39,107 nucleotides of DNA from positions 1 through 39,107 of the forward strand of contig CADCTQ010000247.1 of the NCBI GenBank assembly GCA_902805615.1, read 5' to 3'. This document shows positions 7,314-15,930 of this stretch, one piece after another (within the stretch, counting starts at the first letter, position 1; every line of letters starts with the position of its first letter). The notes beneath the pieces were generated by a model. That model was not told the origin of the DNA. It ran no database searches and saw only the letters and a program-made list of their open reading frames with translations. A program made the translations under genes and the position numbers. This stretch comes from an uncultured Cytophagales bacterium. GTDB taxonomy: Bacteria; Bacteroidota; Bacteroidia; Cytophagales; 172606-1.

Positions 7314-10115
7314 TTACTGCACCACGAACTTCACCCGTACCCGCTCCCGCTTGTCGTCGTCGGTGACCAGGGTAGCCACGTAGAAGCCGGCGGGCAGCGA
7401 CCCGTAGAAGCTCACGTAGAGGCCCTCGGCGTACACGTCGGCAGCCTCGTACCCCACGGCCTTGCCGAAGGCGTCCGTCACCGACTGCAACACCAGCTTG
7501 TCGCCGTTGGGGGCCAGGAACCGCACTTCGCGGCCGTTGGACGGGTTGGGATAGGCCCGCACCAGCACGCCGGCCTCGGTGCTCACCGACACCATTTTGG
7601 AGTGTTCGAACGTGCCGTCGAGGTCCACCATTTTGAGGCGGTAGTACGAGGTGCCGCCCAGCGGGCTGCCGTCAATGGCGTTGTAGCTTACCAGCGAGGC
7701 GGAGTTGCCCTGAGCCTTCTTGGTCAGTAGCGGGGAGAAGTTCTTGCCGTCGGCGCTCCGTTCCACTTCGAAGTAAGCGGTGTTCTTTTCCTCGGCGCTT
7801 TGCCACTTGAGCTTCACCTGGCCGTCGAGTTGCTGGGCCGAGAAGGACACCAGGCGGACGGGCAGGGGCGCCGTGCCCCGCGAGGCAATGGTAACGTATT
7901 CATTCTGACTGATGGAGCCTAGCCCGGTGATGTACATCGTTGTGGTATTGATCTGCGGTGCTCTGCCCGCGTTGCGATCACTCCAACCGGGACCAGGCCG
8001 CCAACCGGCTACCGTCAACATATTTCTACGTCGCGGGTCGTTCATGAAGTAGTACTGATCAGAAGGGGGATTTTCATTCGGGAAGTTGGGCCGGTTATAG
8101 TTTAAACTTACTTTAAGGCCATTGTTGTCATTCGAAGTGATGAACCAGTATTCGCGGTCACTAATGTCGGTCAGACCAGAAGTTGCCGGATTGTTCGGTC
8201 CCAGGGCGGTTTTCGGATTGGCATTGAAATACCTTGCCGTCACGTTGTTGTTTGACTCAAGGATGCCAGTGATCGGACGGAACAGTTTGATCCCGTTCAC
8301 TATTCCAGCACCTACCGGCAACTCTATTGTCCCGGTAAATGCTTGCTTTCGGACAAACCCGATTACGTGACTGTTAGGGCTTGCTCCGGAAGGAAAAGCA
8401 GTAGCAGCAGAAGTGAAAACCAGCACTCTGGCGTTGGTTACCTGGACAGTATTATTACTAGGGCGAGTAAACTCGTAAGTAGGTGCAACCAGGTATCCAT
8501 TATCAAAAACCACTTGCTGGGACACAATCATATTAGTGCCCAAAGTCCATTGGCCTCCTCCGCTGAGTGTTACCGGTACGTTGAAATTTACCCCGTAATC
8601 AATAACGGGGGTTGCATTCGGGCGAAGGGCCGTAACATTAATAGCGTTTTCAGTACTGGCAGAGGCAAACTTGACCGAACCGGTTGGTTGGCCCGATGCA
8701 TTCACCGCGTTGGCTATGTTGGCGGGCACCTGCAAGGTGAGCGATCCCCCCAGTGTGACTGCTCCGTTGATGTTGAAACGGGCACCTGCATTGGTAAAAG
8801 ACAACGTACCACCGATTGAAAGCGAATTACCGGGATGGGTCGTGATGAGGGCAGGGGAGCCCACCGACAATGCCCCGGCAATACTTGCCGATGCACCTGT
8901 AATTGCGGTAACCGGTGGAGTTGCGGCTGGGGCTGCTGCCCGGCCGACTGTAAACGTTGAAGCTTCGGTACCGGCAAAGGAAAGTGAACCCGCCGAGAAA
9001 TTCTTGTTGACGGTAATCGTGGTTGGTGCGTTCACGTTCACTGCATTTGCAATGTTCACCGTGCCATTGCTTACCAAAGAAGCTCCGCTGGGAGCATTGA
9101 AACTCAACGCACTGGCCAGGAGAAGGCCGTTACTGCCAGTAGAGATTCCAGCAGCGGCGCTAACGGTTATCGTAGTGCCAACCTGAAGCGTGTCGTTTAC
9201 CGCGATAGTGGCGGCAGCGCTCACCGACAAGGTGCGTGCACTCAGCTTTCTGTTCGCCGTAATCGTTGCGCCGGAGCCGACAGTAAGCGCATCCGTAATC
9301 GTAGCCGGTTGCTGATTGACCGTAAACGTGGAAGCGCCCGCCCCGTTGTTGAAAGTCAGGGAGTTGGCGGTAAACGTGTTTTGGGTGATGATCGTGGTCG
9401 GGGAATTCACGGTAACCGCGCCGTTGACGGTGGTGAGCCGGTTGACGTTCAGTCGGGGTTGGGTTCCGGCAACCGGTGCGGCAAAGGACAGAGAGCCCAT
9501 CGTAAGCGTGTTATCCGCTGTAATCGTTGCTGCCGCGTTGACCGCAACGGCACCCGCAATGGTCGTAGCTTCGTTCACATTCAGGGCGGCTCCGGCAGCG
9601 GCATTGTTGAAAGTCAATGTGCCATCAATCCTCAGACGGCTGTTGGAACGAATTACCACCCGGTAATTTGCCACTACATTGTTGAACACTGCCAGTGGCT
9701 GATTCACGCTGAAGTTTACGGTTGTGGTGGCAGGTATGGTCCCGCCGAAGTTGATGCTTCTGGCCTTGAAGGGGAACTCTTCCAAAGGAGCAGTGTCCAC
9801 CGTTCCCACGCCAATTTCAACGGTGGCCGGGGCGTTTGCGGGAATCGAAACGGGAGGCGCGGGAACGGCAGCGCCCGGTGGCGTAACACCGTTGATAAAC
9901 ACTGCATTTGTTTCGTCCGGTAATTCGCTGGGGACTACGTATTCAGCGGGAGCAGTTGGCGTAGCCGCCCGCAGTACCCGCCAGTTTTGGACCTCATCCC
10001 AATTGTTGCCCGAAGTCTGAACCCAGTAGTATTCCAGGTTATCCTGCGCCCGGGCCGTTCCAAGCCCCGTCAGCAGGGCCGCCATCGCCAGGACGATGCG
10101 TAAAGATTTGTTCAT
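7314..10115 (-). CDS. Large repetitive T9SS type A cargo protein, 933 aa
   Basis: The signal peptide is MNKSLRIVLAMAALLTGLGT (cleavage after ARAQ). The mature start YYWVQTSGNNWDEVQNWRV is a GNW-type motif that opens many secreted repeat proteins. About 90-500 is a long Ala/Thr/Val/Asn-rich series of short beta-strand repeats (alternating INFGGT, LTFNNAA, TITVNKN), probably a right-handed beta-helix or beta-solenoid. A middle globular region (about 560-760) precedes a fibronectin-like domain (PVRLVSFSAQQLDGQVKLKW, YYRLKMVDLDGT) and the T9SS type A sorting domain (RAYPNPSNGREV ... GFYVATLVTDDDKRERVRVKF). It is paralogous to the next gene. The solenoid part is visibly less GC-rich than the C-terminal part. 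Confidence 0.88.
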   Translation of the reverse strand: MNKSLRIVLAMAALLTGLGTARAQDNLEYYWVQTSGNNWDEVQNWRVLRAATPTAPAEYVVPSELPDETNAVFINGVTPPGAAVPAPPVSIPANAPATVEIGVGTVDTAPLEEFPFKARSINFGGTIPATTTVNFSVNQPLAVFNNVVANYRVVIRSNSRLRIDGTLTFNNAAAGAALNVNEATTIAGAVAVNAAATITADNTLTMGSLSFAAPVAGTQPRLNVNRLTTVNGAVTVNSPTTIITQNTFTANSLTFNNGAGASTFTVNQQPATITDALTVGSGATITANRKLSARTLSVSAAATIAVNDTLQVGTTITVSAAAGISTGSNGLLLASALSFNAPSGASLVSNGTVNIANAVNVNAPTTITVNKNFSAGSLSFAGTEASTFTVGRAAAPAATPPVTAITGASASIAGALSVGSPALITTHPGNSLSIGGTLSFTNAGARFNINGAVTLGGSLTLQVPANIANAVNASGQPTGSVKFASASTENAINVTALRPNATPVIDYGVNFNVPVTLSGGGQWTLGTNMIVSQQVVFDNGYLVAPTYEFTRPSNNTVQVTNARVLVFTSAATAFPSGASPNSHVIGFVRKQAFTGTIELPVGAGIVNGIKLFRPITGILESNNNVTARYFNANPKTALGPNNPATSGLTDISDREYWFITSNDNNGLKVSLNYNRPNFPNENPPSDQYYFMNDPRRRNMLTVAGWRPGPGWSDRNAGRAPQINTTTMYITGLGSISQNEYVTIASRGTAPLPVRLVSFSAQQLDGQVKLKWQSAEEKNTAYFEVERSADGKNFSPLLTKKAQGNSASLVSYNAIDGSPLGGTSYYRLKMVDLDGTFEHSKMVSVSTEAGVLVRAYPNPSNGREVRFLAPNGDKLVLQSVTDAFGKAVGYEAADVYAEGLYVSFYGSLPAGFYVATLVTDDDKRERVRVKFVVQ

Positions 10116-10553
10116 TTGAGTTGCTCTTCTGAGTGGAAATATTACATATAATATAACGCTAAATACCTTTCGCCCGGCGGAAGTAAACGTTGCGGCCCCG
10201 CGGGTTTTATTACGGCTGGTTATTTGCAGTTACCGCGGGGAGCGGGTTACCACTTTATTGCCTTTACAGCGCGTCAGGGGCATAAATGACAAAAAATGAT
10301 GCAATTCCCCGCCCTTCCGGCAGTGGTACTTTCGATGAAAAAAAACTTTGGTCTGTGGTTCGTATCGAAAGAACCGACTGCGCGCCGGGCCGCGAAAATC
10401 GGTTTAAAAACGGCCCGAACCTTACGGTGGCCGCCGGATCGCCGGGGCGGTAGCGGCGCCCGGCGGCGGGAGTTGGCACGGCCTGCCGGCGGGGCCAAAA
10501 CAAAAACCCCGCCGGCAAGGCCAGCGGGGTTTCCAGGTAGCTTATGAGCTAGT
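10116..10553. other. Intergenic region between two T9SS genes
   Basis: The region holds the upstream sequence of the 933-aa gene (AT-rich from about 10135 to 10165, with ATTACATATAATATAAC) and the terminator of the 818-aa gene near 10502-10532. I see no gene in it; the short frames are GC-rich shadows. No confident promoter hexamers were found. Confidence 0.5.
10502..10532 (-). terminator. Rho-independent terminator of the 818-aa T9SS gene
   Basis: Arms 10504-10515 and 10521-10532 form a 12-bp stem. The only imperfect pair is a G-U wobble when read as minus-strand RNA, which itself shows that the minus strand is the functional one. A run of five T follows on the minus strand. It lies 22 bp after the stop codon. 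Confidence 0.82.
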
Positions 10554-13010
10554 TTATTGCACTACGAATTTTACTTTGATGACTTGTCCGTTGTCGCTGC
10601 CCGCCAGGGTGGCTACGTAGAAGCCGGCCGGCAGCGGTTGGGTGAAGTTGATTTGGAGACCTTCGGCCGATGAGTTACCCGCCTGGTAACTCACTTGCTT
10701 GCCGAACAGGTCGCTTACTGCTTTGAGGACCAGTTTGCTGCCGTCCCCGGCGATGATGTTCACACCGTGGCCCTTCGAGGGGTTGGGGTAAGCCTTTGCC
10801 AGCAGGGTGCCTTCGGCGCTTACGGACACCAGCTTGGAGTATTCAAACGTGCCGTCCAGGTCTACCATCTTGAGGCGGTAGTAGGAGGTGCCGCTCAGGG
10901 GGGTGTTGTCCATGGCGTTGTAGCTTACCAGCGAGGAGGAGTTGCCCTGGGCCTTTTTGGTGAGCACCTGGCTGAAGTGCTTGCCGTCGGCACTGCGTTC
11001 TACTTCGAAGTGAGAGGTGTTTTTCTCCTCAGAACTCTGCCACTTGAGCTGTACCTGGCCGTTGAGTTGCTGGCCGGTGAAGGACACCAGGCGAACCGGC
11101 TGGGGGGTGCTGCCTCTGCGGCCGATGGTCACCCAGTTGATGCTGTTGCTGACGCCGGATGCTTTTACCCAGTAGTTCGTAAAGCCGGTCACCGGGTCAA
11201 TGGTGGTAGTGACTACGCCGCCCGTCGTGGCATTCTGGTCAGTCCAGGTGGCAGTCGGAGGTTTGCTGCTGTCCGTCGAGAGGCCGGCGATGGTCAGGCC
11301 CTGGAATTTATCCAGGCGGTAGTACTGGGCAATGGCGGGGTCAGGGTGGGTAGCGTTTACCCGGAAGCCGGGGCTGGAGTTGTTGGGGGCGTTGAAGTAC
11401 CAGAACTCCCTTTCACTTACCCCGTTGAGGGGGGCGCTCACCACAACCCGGCTCCATTCGGTGGGCATGGGTTTGACGGGGGCAACCGACAGGTAGCGGG
11501 CAATCAGGACGTTGTCACTGCTGGCTACGTTGGAGATGGCCGGGCGGTAGTAGGTGCCGTTGCCGATGGGAAACTCAAATTCGGGAGAGTCTTTGGCCAC
11601 CACTTTTTCGGCGTACCCGATCACGTGGCTGCTGTGTTTGGCGCCGGATACCGTTGCCGAAAGACCGAAGGTGAGTTTGGGAGAGTCGGTGACGGATTCG
11701 GTAGGGTTGGTGGGCGGCAGGCCGCCGTTCGGGTTCAGGGGGTTGGCGAAGGCCGGGGGCAGGGCAACCACGTGGCCGTTTACGAAGCTGGCCCGGTTGG
11801 TGATCGTCATGCTACCCTGAAGCGTCCACCGTCCACCGACCCCATTGAACGTTACGGGAACTCCGATGGAGAAGGGACTTCCCACGGTGGCGGGGGGGGT
11901 GGGGCGAATGCCGAGGAGGGTGTTGGTGGAGGTAGAGGTAAGGGTAAGCGAACCGGCAGTACCCGTCACGTTGCCCGCCGCGGCCAGCGTGAAGGAGCCG
12001 CCAATCGTCACGGGGCTGTTGAATGCCAGGGAAGCGCCGGTAGAGGTGATGCTTACCGTTCCGCCCACCGAAAGACCGCCGTTGGGTACAATCGCAGTTG
12101 AGGAGTTGACGGTCAGTTCGTTGGTGATGGTCGCCAGGCCGCCTACGGTCAGCGAGGAGTTGCCCGCAGTGTTGCCGTACGTTACCGATCCGGGTACCGT
12201 CAGGGAGCCGGTGACCGAGATGACAGCCGGAGTGTTGACCGCCAGGTTACTGCCGATGGAGAGGGGACCCGTCACGTTTAAGGAGGAGGACCCACCCGCC
12301 GTGCCGCCGTACGTTACCGATCCGGTTACCGAAAGGGAGTTGCTGGCCGTGATGGCAACCGGGGCGTTTACGGCCAGGTTGGTTCCGACGGAGACGGGAC
12401 CGGCCACGGTCAGGGAAGCGCCGCCCGCAGTGGTGCCGTAAGTTGCTGATCCGGCTATTGAAAGGGAATTGTTGAACGTGATGGGAACCGGGGCGTTGAC
12501 CGTCAGGTTGGTGCCGATGGAAACGGGACCGGCAATCGTCATGGAGGCGGTATTGGCAGTAAAGTTGAAGGCCAATGCCGAGGCCACTGTTAACGCACCG
12601 GGGGCGATTGACCGGGTGACTACCGGGGAATTCATCAAGAGCGACCCGCTCAGGGTAAGGGGAGCGTTGACGTTGAAGAAGGGGACCACCGTCAACCCCT
12701 GCCAGTAGATGTTGCGGGCAGAAGCTGCCTGAGAGATCGTGACCGTCTTGGATTCTGGTACCGTTACGACCCCTCTTGATCTTTGTTCGTTGACGAAACC
12801 CGACGAGGCATCAAAGTACACATCATCCGTAGCGGAAGGGAAAGGTGAAGTAGGAGCCCCCTCACCAACCCCGGCCACGATCAGCCATTTGGCGGAGTCG
12901 TGCCAGTTGCCCGAACCTCCTCGCCAGTAGTACGTGTGGGCGAAAGCTGACTGGCCGAAAAGGGCCAGGAAAACTGCTACAGTGGAACCGATTCGTAAAG
13001 ACTTTTTCAT
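10554..13010 (-). CDS. Large repetitive T9SS type A cargo protein with 43-44-residue repeats, 818 aa
   Basis: The chosen start gives the signal peptide MKKSLRIGSTVAVFLALFGQ (cleavage after SAFA). The mature protein opens with YYWRGGSGNWHDSAKW, a GNW-type motif. Residues about 150-330 contain at least three tandem repeats of about 44 residues, each with the plan SLTV-GPVSIGTNLAVNAP-ITxxNSLSxxGSVTYGxTAG, probably a beta-solenoid. The C-terminal 180 residues are a fibronectin-like domain (PVRLVSFTGQQLNGQVQLKW) and a type A sorting domain (KAYPNPSKGHGVNI ... LPAGFYVATLAGSDNGQVIKVKF). This C-terminal part is very similar to that of the 933-aa gene at both protein and DNA level. The frame extends upstream to 13091, but that would bury the signal peptide. 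Confidence 0.88.
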   Translation of the reverse strand: MKKSLRIGSTVAVFLALFGQSAFAHTYYWRGGSGNWHDSAKWLIVAGVGEGAPTSPFPSATDDVYFDASSGFVNEQRSRGVVTVPESKTVTISQAASARNIYWQGLTVVPFFNVNAPLTLSGSLLMNSPVVTRSIAPGALTVASALAFNFTANTASMTIAGPVSIGTNLTVNAPVPITFNNSLSIAGSATYGTTAGGASLTVAGPVSVGTNLAVNAPVAITASNSLSVTGSVTYGGTAGGSSSLNVTGPLSIGSNLAVNTPAVISVTGSLTVPGSVTYGNTAGNSSLTVGGLATITNELTVNSSTAIVPNGGLSVGGTVSITSTGASLAFNSPVTIGGSFTLAAAGNVTGTAGSLTLTSTSTNTLLGIRPTPPATVGSPFSIGVPVTFNGVGGRWTLQGSMTITNRASFVNGHVVALPPAFANPLNPNGGLPPTNPTESVTDSPKLTFGLSATVSGAKHSSHVIGYAEKVVAKDSPEFEFPIGNGTYYRPAISNVASSDNVLIARYLSVAPVKPMPTEWSRVVVSAPLNGVSEREFWYFNAPNNSSPGFRVNATHPDPAIAQYYRLDKFQGLTIAGLSTDSSKPPTATWTDQNATTGGVVTTTIDPVTGFTNYWVKASGVSNSINWVTIGRRGSTPQPVRLVSFTGQQLNGQVQLKWQSSEEKNTSHFEVERSADGKHFSQVLTKKAQGNSSSLVSYNAMDNTPLSGTSYYRLKMVDLDGTFEYSKLVSVSAEGTLLAKAYPNPSKGHGVNIIAGDGSKLVLKAVSDLFGKQVSYQAGNSSAEGLQINFTQPLPAGFYVATLAGSDNGQVIKVKFVVQ
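12160..12620 (-). repeat. Intragenic tandem repeats of 129-132 bp
   Basis: Within the 818-aa T9SS gene, near-identical DNA blocks recur at 12181, 12313 and 12442 (marked by GTTACCGATCCGG or GTTGCTGATCCGG), giving periods of 132 and 129 bp. They encode the 44- and 43-residue repeats. DNA-level similarity indicates recent duplication or conversion, and such arrays can change copy number. Confidence 0.75.
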
Positions 13011-13378
13011 AGTGCGTTGCTCGTTTTGGTGATTAATCTTACACCAGTTACGACCATATATACATAGGCCCCGAAAAAGGTAAACCTGCACCGAAGTTCC
13101 CGAATCTTACATGCTACTTACGGCCCGGTTTAATCCGGCAAAAAAGCCCTTTACGGCCCTTTTAAAGGGCATTTGCTGCAAATGAGGGAGTTGAAAATTT
13201 TCTTTTCCGGGGTTTGCCCGCCCGTTTGGTTGAAAAAGCGCCCCGATCTGCCGGGCGTACGGGGCGGCCGGAAAGGGGCGCCGGCCGCCGGAATTGTTTT
13301 AAAAAGAGTAAAAAAAGTGCCGGATTAGTTTTATTATTATTGCATCGGGCACCTATGCCCTCGCTTACAACCCTCATC
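13011..13378. other. Divergent promoter region between T9SS and rhamnosidase genes
   Basis: No gene is seen. The region separates divergent genes and must hold both promoters. On the minus strand TACCTTTT (near 13078-13085) is one base from the Bacteroidota -7 motif TANNTTTG. On the plus strand the AT-rich TTAGTTTTATTATTATTG at about 13325-13341 lies 40 bp before the rhamnosidase start. A short palindrome GCCCTTTTAAAGGGC is at 13156-13170. Confidence 0.4.
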
Positions 13379-15766
13379 ATGTACCGTTCGTCACGCATCC
13401 ACCGGGTAGCCCTGCTGGCCGGATTTTTCGTTGCACTGTTCCGCGCCGCGACCGCCCAGGTCGAAAACCCCGCCGTAAACCCGTCGCTGCTGCAAAAAGC
13501 CTGGCCGGCGTTCTGGATCGCCCCGCCCGGCGTTCCCCTCAGGGAATACGGCGTGTACCACTTCCGCAAAGCCGTGGACCTGCCGGCCCGGCCCGGCCGC
13601 TTCGTGGTGCACCTCACGGCCGACAACCGCTACCAGCTCTTCGTCAACGGCAAGTACGTGTGCCGCGGCCCGGCCCGGGGCGACGTGGCCCACTGGCGGT
13701 TCGAGACGGTGGACCTGGCGCCGTACCTCCAGGCGGGCCGCAACGTGCTGGCGGCCGTGGTCTGGAACTACGGCGAACACATCACGCTGTCGCAGATCAC
13801 CTACAAAACCGGCTTTTTGCTCCAGGGCGATTCGCCGGCCGAGGCGGCCGTCAACACCGACCCGTCGTGGAAAGTGATCCGGAACAAAGGGTGCGCCCCC
13901 ATCCCGTTCGGGCCCATCAGCTTCCGGACCTACTACGTGGCCGGCCCCGGCGACCGGCTCGACGCGGCGCAGTACCCGTGGGGCTGGGAAACGCCCGGCT
14001 ACGACGACGGCGCCTGGCAGAAACCCCGCAAGCTCGACCACGGCAGCCCGCACGGCCAGCAGAACTTCGCCAACTGGCAACTCGTGGCCCGCAACATTCC
14101 CCTGCTCGAAGAAAAACCGCAGGCGTTTGCCACCGTCCGCCGCGCCACCGGCGTAAAGGCCGACGCGGCGTTCCTGCAAGGCAAAGCGGCCCTGACGGTG
14201 CCGGCCCGCACCAAGGCCACCCTGCTGCTCGACCAGGGCGTACTCACCACGGCCTACCCCGTGCTGGCCGTGCGCGGCGGCGGCGGCAGCACCGTGCAGA
14301 TCACCTACGCCGAGGCGCTGTTCGACGAAAACTACAAAAAGGGGAACCGCAACGAGGTGGAGGGCCGGCAGATGATCGGCAACTACGACCAGTTCCTGCC
14401 CGACGGCGGGGAGCGCACCTTCAGCCCGCTGTGGTACCGCACCTTCCGCTACGTGCAGCTCGACGTGCAGACGGGCGACCAGCCGCTGGTCATCGCCTCG
14501 TTCAACAGCCTGTTCAGCGCCTACCCGTTCCGCGAAAACGCCGCCTTTGCCGGCAACGACCCCGAACTCAAGAAGATCTGGGACGTGGGCTGGCGCACGG
14601 CCCGGCTCTGCGCCTACGAAACCTACATGGATTGCCCCTACTACGAACAGTTGCAGTACATCGGCGACACCCGCATCCAGGCCCTGATCTCCTTCTACGT
14701 CTCGGGCGACGACCGCCTGGTGCGCAACGCCCTGGAACAGATTGACCAGTCGCGGACGCCCGAAGGCATCACCCAGAGCCGCTACCCCTCCGAGCTGCCG
14801 CAGTTCATTCCGCCCTTCTCGCTGCTGTGGGTGGCCATGGTGCACGACTACTGGATGCACCGCGCCGACGAAAATTTCGTCAAAAGCTTCCTGCCGGGCA
14901 TCGAACAGGTGCTGGGCTGGTGGGAACGGCGCCTTGACGCCGAAGGGATGCTGGGCGAAACCCCGTACTGGAACTTCATTGACCACTCTTACCCCGTCGA
15001 AAAAATCCTGGCCCAAAGTCCGGGCAGCAAGGCGCTGGCGGCCAACGGGCTGTCGCTGGCCTACGCCCTGCGGCACGCCGAACCGCTGTTCCGGCACTTT
15101 GGCCGTACCGCCGAAGCCGACCACTACCGCGACCTGGCCGGACGGCTCACGGCGGCCGTGCAGCAGACCTGCTACGACCCGGGCCGGAAGCTGTTTGCCG
15201 ATACGCCCGACAAAAAGACGTTCAGCCAGCAGGTAAACGTGCTGGCCGTGCTCACCGACGCCGTGCCCTCCGCCGAAGGGGCCGCCCTGCTCCAAAGGAC
15301 GCTGCCGGATACGAGCCTCACGCAGAGCACGATCTACTTCCAGTTCTACCACTTCCGGGCCCTCCACAAGACCGGCCTCGGCGACCAGTACCTCCCGTAC
15401 CTGCAACCCTGGCGCAACATGGTGGCCGAAGGGCTCACCACGTTCGCGGAGACGGAGAAAGATACGCGTTCCGACTGCCACGCCTGGAGCGCCAGCCCCA
15501 ACTACGACCTGCTGGCAATCGTGTGCGGCATCGTGCCGGCCAAGCCCGGGTTTGCGGCCGTGGACATTGCGCCCAACCTGGGCGCGCTCAGGGAAGTAAC
15601 GGGCCGGATGCCCCACCCCGCCGGGGAAATTGCCGTAAGCTTTAAACGCAAGGGCGCCGCCGGCCTCACCGGCCAGGTCACGCTGCCGCCGGGCCTGTCG
15701 GGCACCTTCCGCTGGGCCGGCAAGGAGATCGCCCTGAAGGAAGGCACGCAGAAAATCAACCTTTAA
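13379..15766 (+). CDS. Alpha-L-rhamnosidase-like glycoside hydrolase (GH78 type), 795 aa
   Basis: The signal peptide is at 1-27 (RVALLAGFFVALFRAATAQ). An N-terminal beta-sandwich region includes FRKAVDLPARPGRFVVHLTA and YQLFVNGKYVCRGPARGD, typical of the GH78 N-domain. The (alpha/alpha)6 catalytic barrel follows, with Asp418-Cys-Pro-Tyr-Tyr-Glu423-Gln-Leu-Gln-Tyr-Ile-Gly-Asp430, matching the family's DCPxRxERxGWxGD acid/metal motif with Glu423 as the general-acid candidate. Later FAETEKDTRSDCHAW corresponds to the second conserved acidic/His region. A C-terminal beta-sandwich ends the protein. It would release L-rhamnose from glycans in the periplasm or outside. Missing Arg in DCPYYEQ relative to the usual DCPQRDER is a departure from canonical GH78. 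There is no SusC/SusD pair nearby. Confidence 0.82.
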   Translation: MYRSSRIHRVALLAGFFVALFRAATAQVENPAVNPSLLQKAWPAFWIAPPGVPLREYGVYHFRKAVDLPARPGRFVVHLTADNRYQLFVNGKYVCRGPARGDVAHWRFETVDLAPYLQAGRNVLAAVVWNYGEHITLSQITYKTGFLLQGDSPAEAAVNTDPSWKVIRNKGCAPIPFGPISFRTYYVAGPGDRLDAAQYPWGWETPGYDDGAWQKPRKLDHGSPHGQQNFANWQLVARNIPLLEEKPQAFATVRRATGVKADAAFLQGKAALTVPARTKATLLLDQGVLTTAYPVLAVRGGGGSTVQITYAEALFDENYKKGNRNEVEGRQMIGNYDQFLPDGGERTFSPLWYRTFRYVQLDVQTGDQPLVIASFNSLFSAYPFRENAAFAGNDPELKKIWDVGWRTARLCAYETYMDCPYYEQLQYIGDTRIQALISFYVSGDDRLVRNALEQIDQSRTPEGITQSRYPSELPQFIPPFSLLWVAMVHDYWMHRADENFVKSFLPGIEQVLGWWERRLDAEGMLGETPYWNFIDHSYPVEKILAQSPGSKALAANGLSLAYALRHAEPLFRHFGRTAEADHYRDLAGRLTAAVQQTCYDPGRKLFADTPDKKTFSQQVNVLAVLTDAVPSAEGAALLQRTLPDTSLTQSTIYFQFYHFRALHKTGLGDQYLPYLQPWRNMVAEGLTTFAETEKDTRSDCHAWSASPNYDLLAIVCGIVPAKPGFAAVDIAPNLGALREVTGRMPHPAGEIAVSFKRKGAAGLTGQVTLPPGLSGTFRWAGKEIALKEGTQKINL

Positions 15767-15847
15767 AACGGAGACCGGAGACGGGAGGAGGGGCGTACCA
15801 TGCGGCAGGAATACAAGATGGACGCATCCGGCAGTATTGTTCATGGA

Positions 15848-15885
15848 AAAAGTGCCGGAAGGGTTCTCTGTCCTCCGGCACTTTT
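15848..15885. terminator. Bidirectional terminator between convergent genes
   Basis: The arms AAAAGTGCCGGA (15848-15859) and TCCGGCACTTTT (15874-15885) are perfectly complementary, with T-runs at the 3' side on both strands. It lies 82 bp after the rhamnosidase stop and 46 bp after the lipoprotein stop. Confidence 0.85.
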
Positions 15886-15930
15886 ATGATTTCAACGGAC
15901 GCCCGCAGATGCGGCACCCTGCTCCGTTTA

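Noticed and set aside
12160-12620. CRISPR-like regular spacing of repeats
   Set aside because: The repeats are 129-132 bp, coding and in frame, and encode solenoid units of a secreted protein.
13391-15844. 817-codon open frame opposite the rhamnosidase
   Set aside because: Antisense shadow; the plus-strand product has the GH78 motif and a signal peptide.
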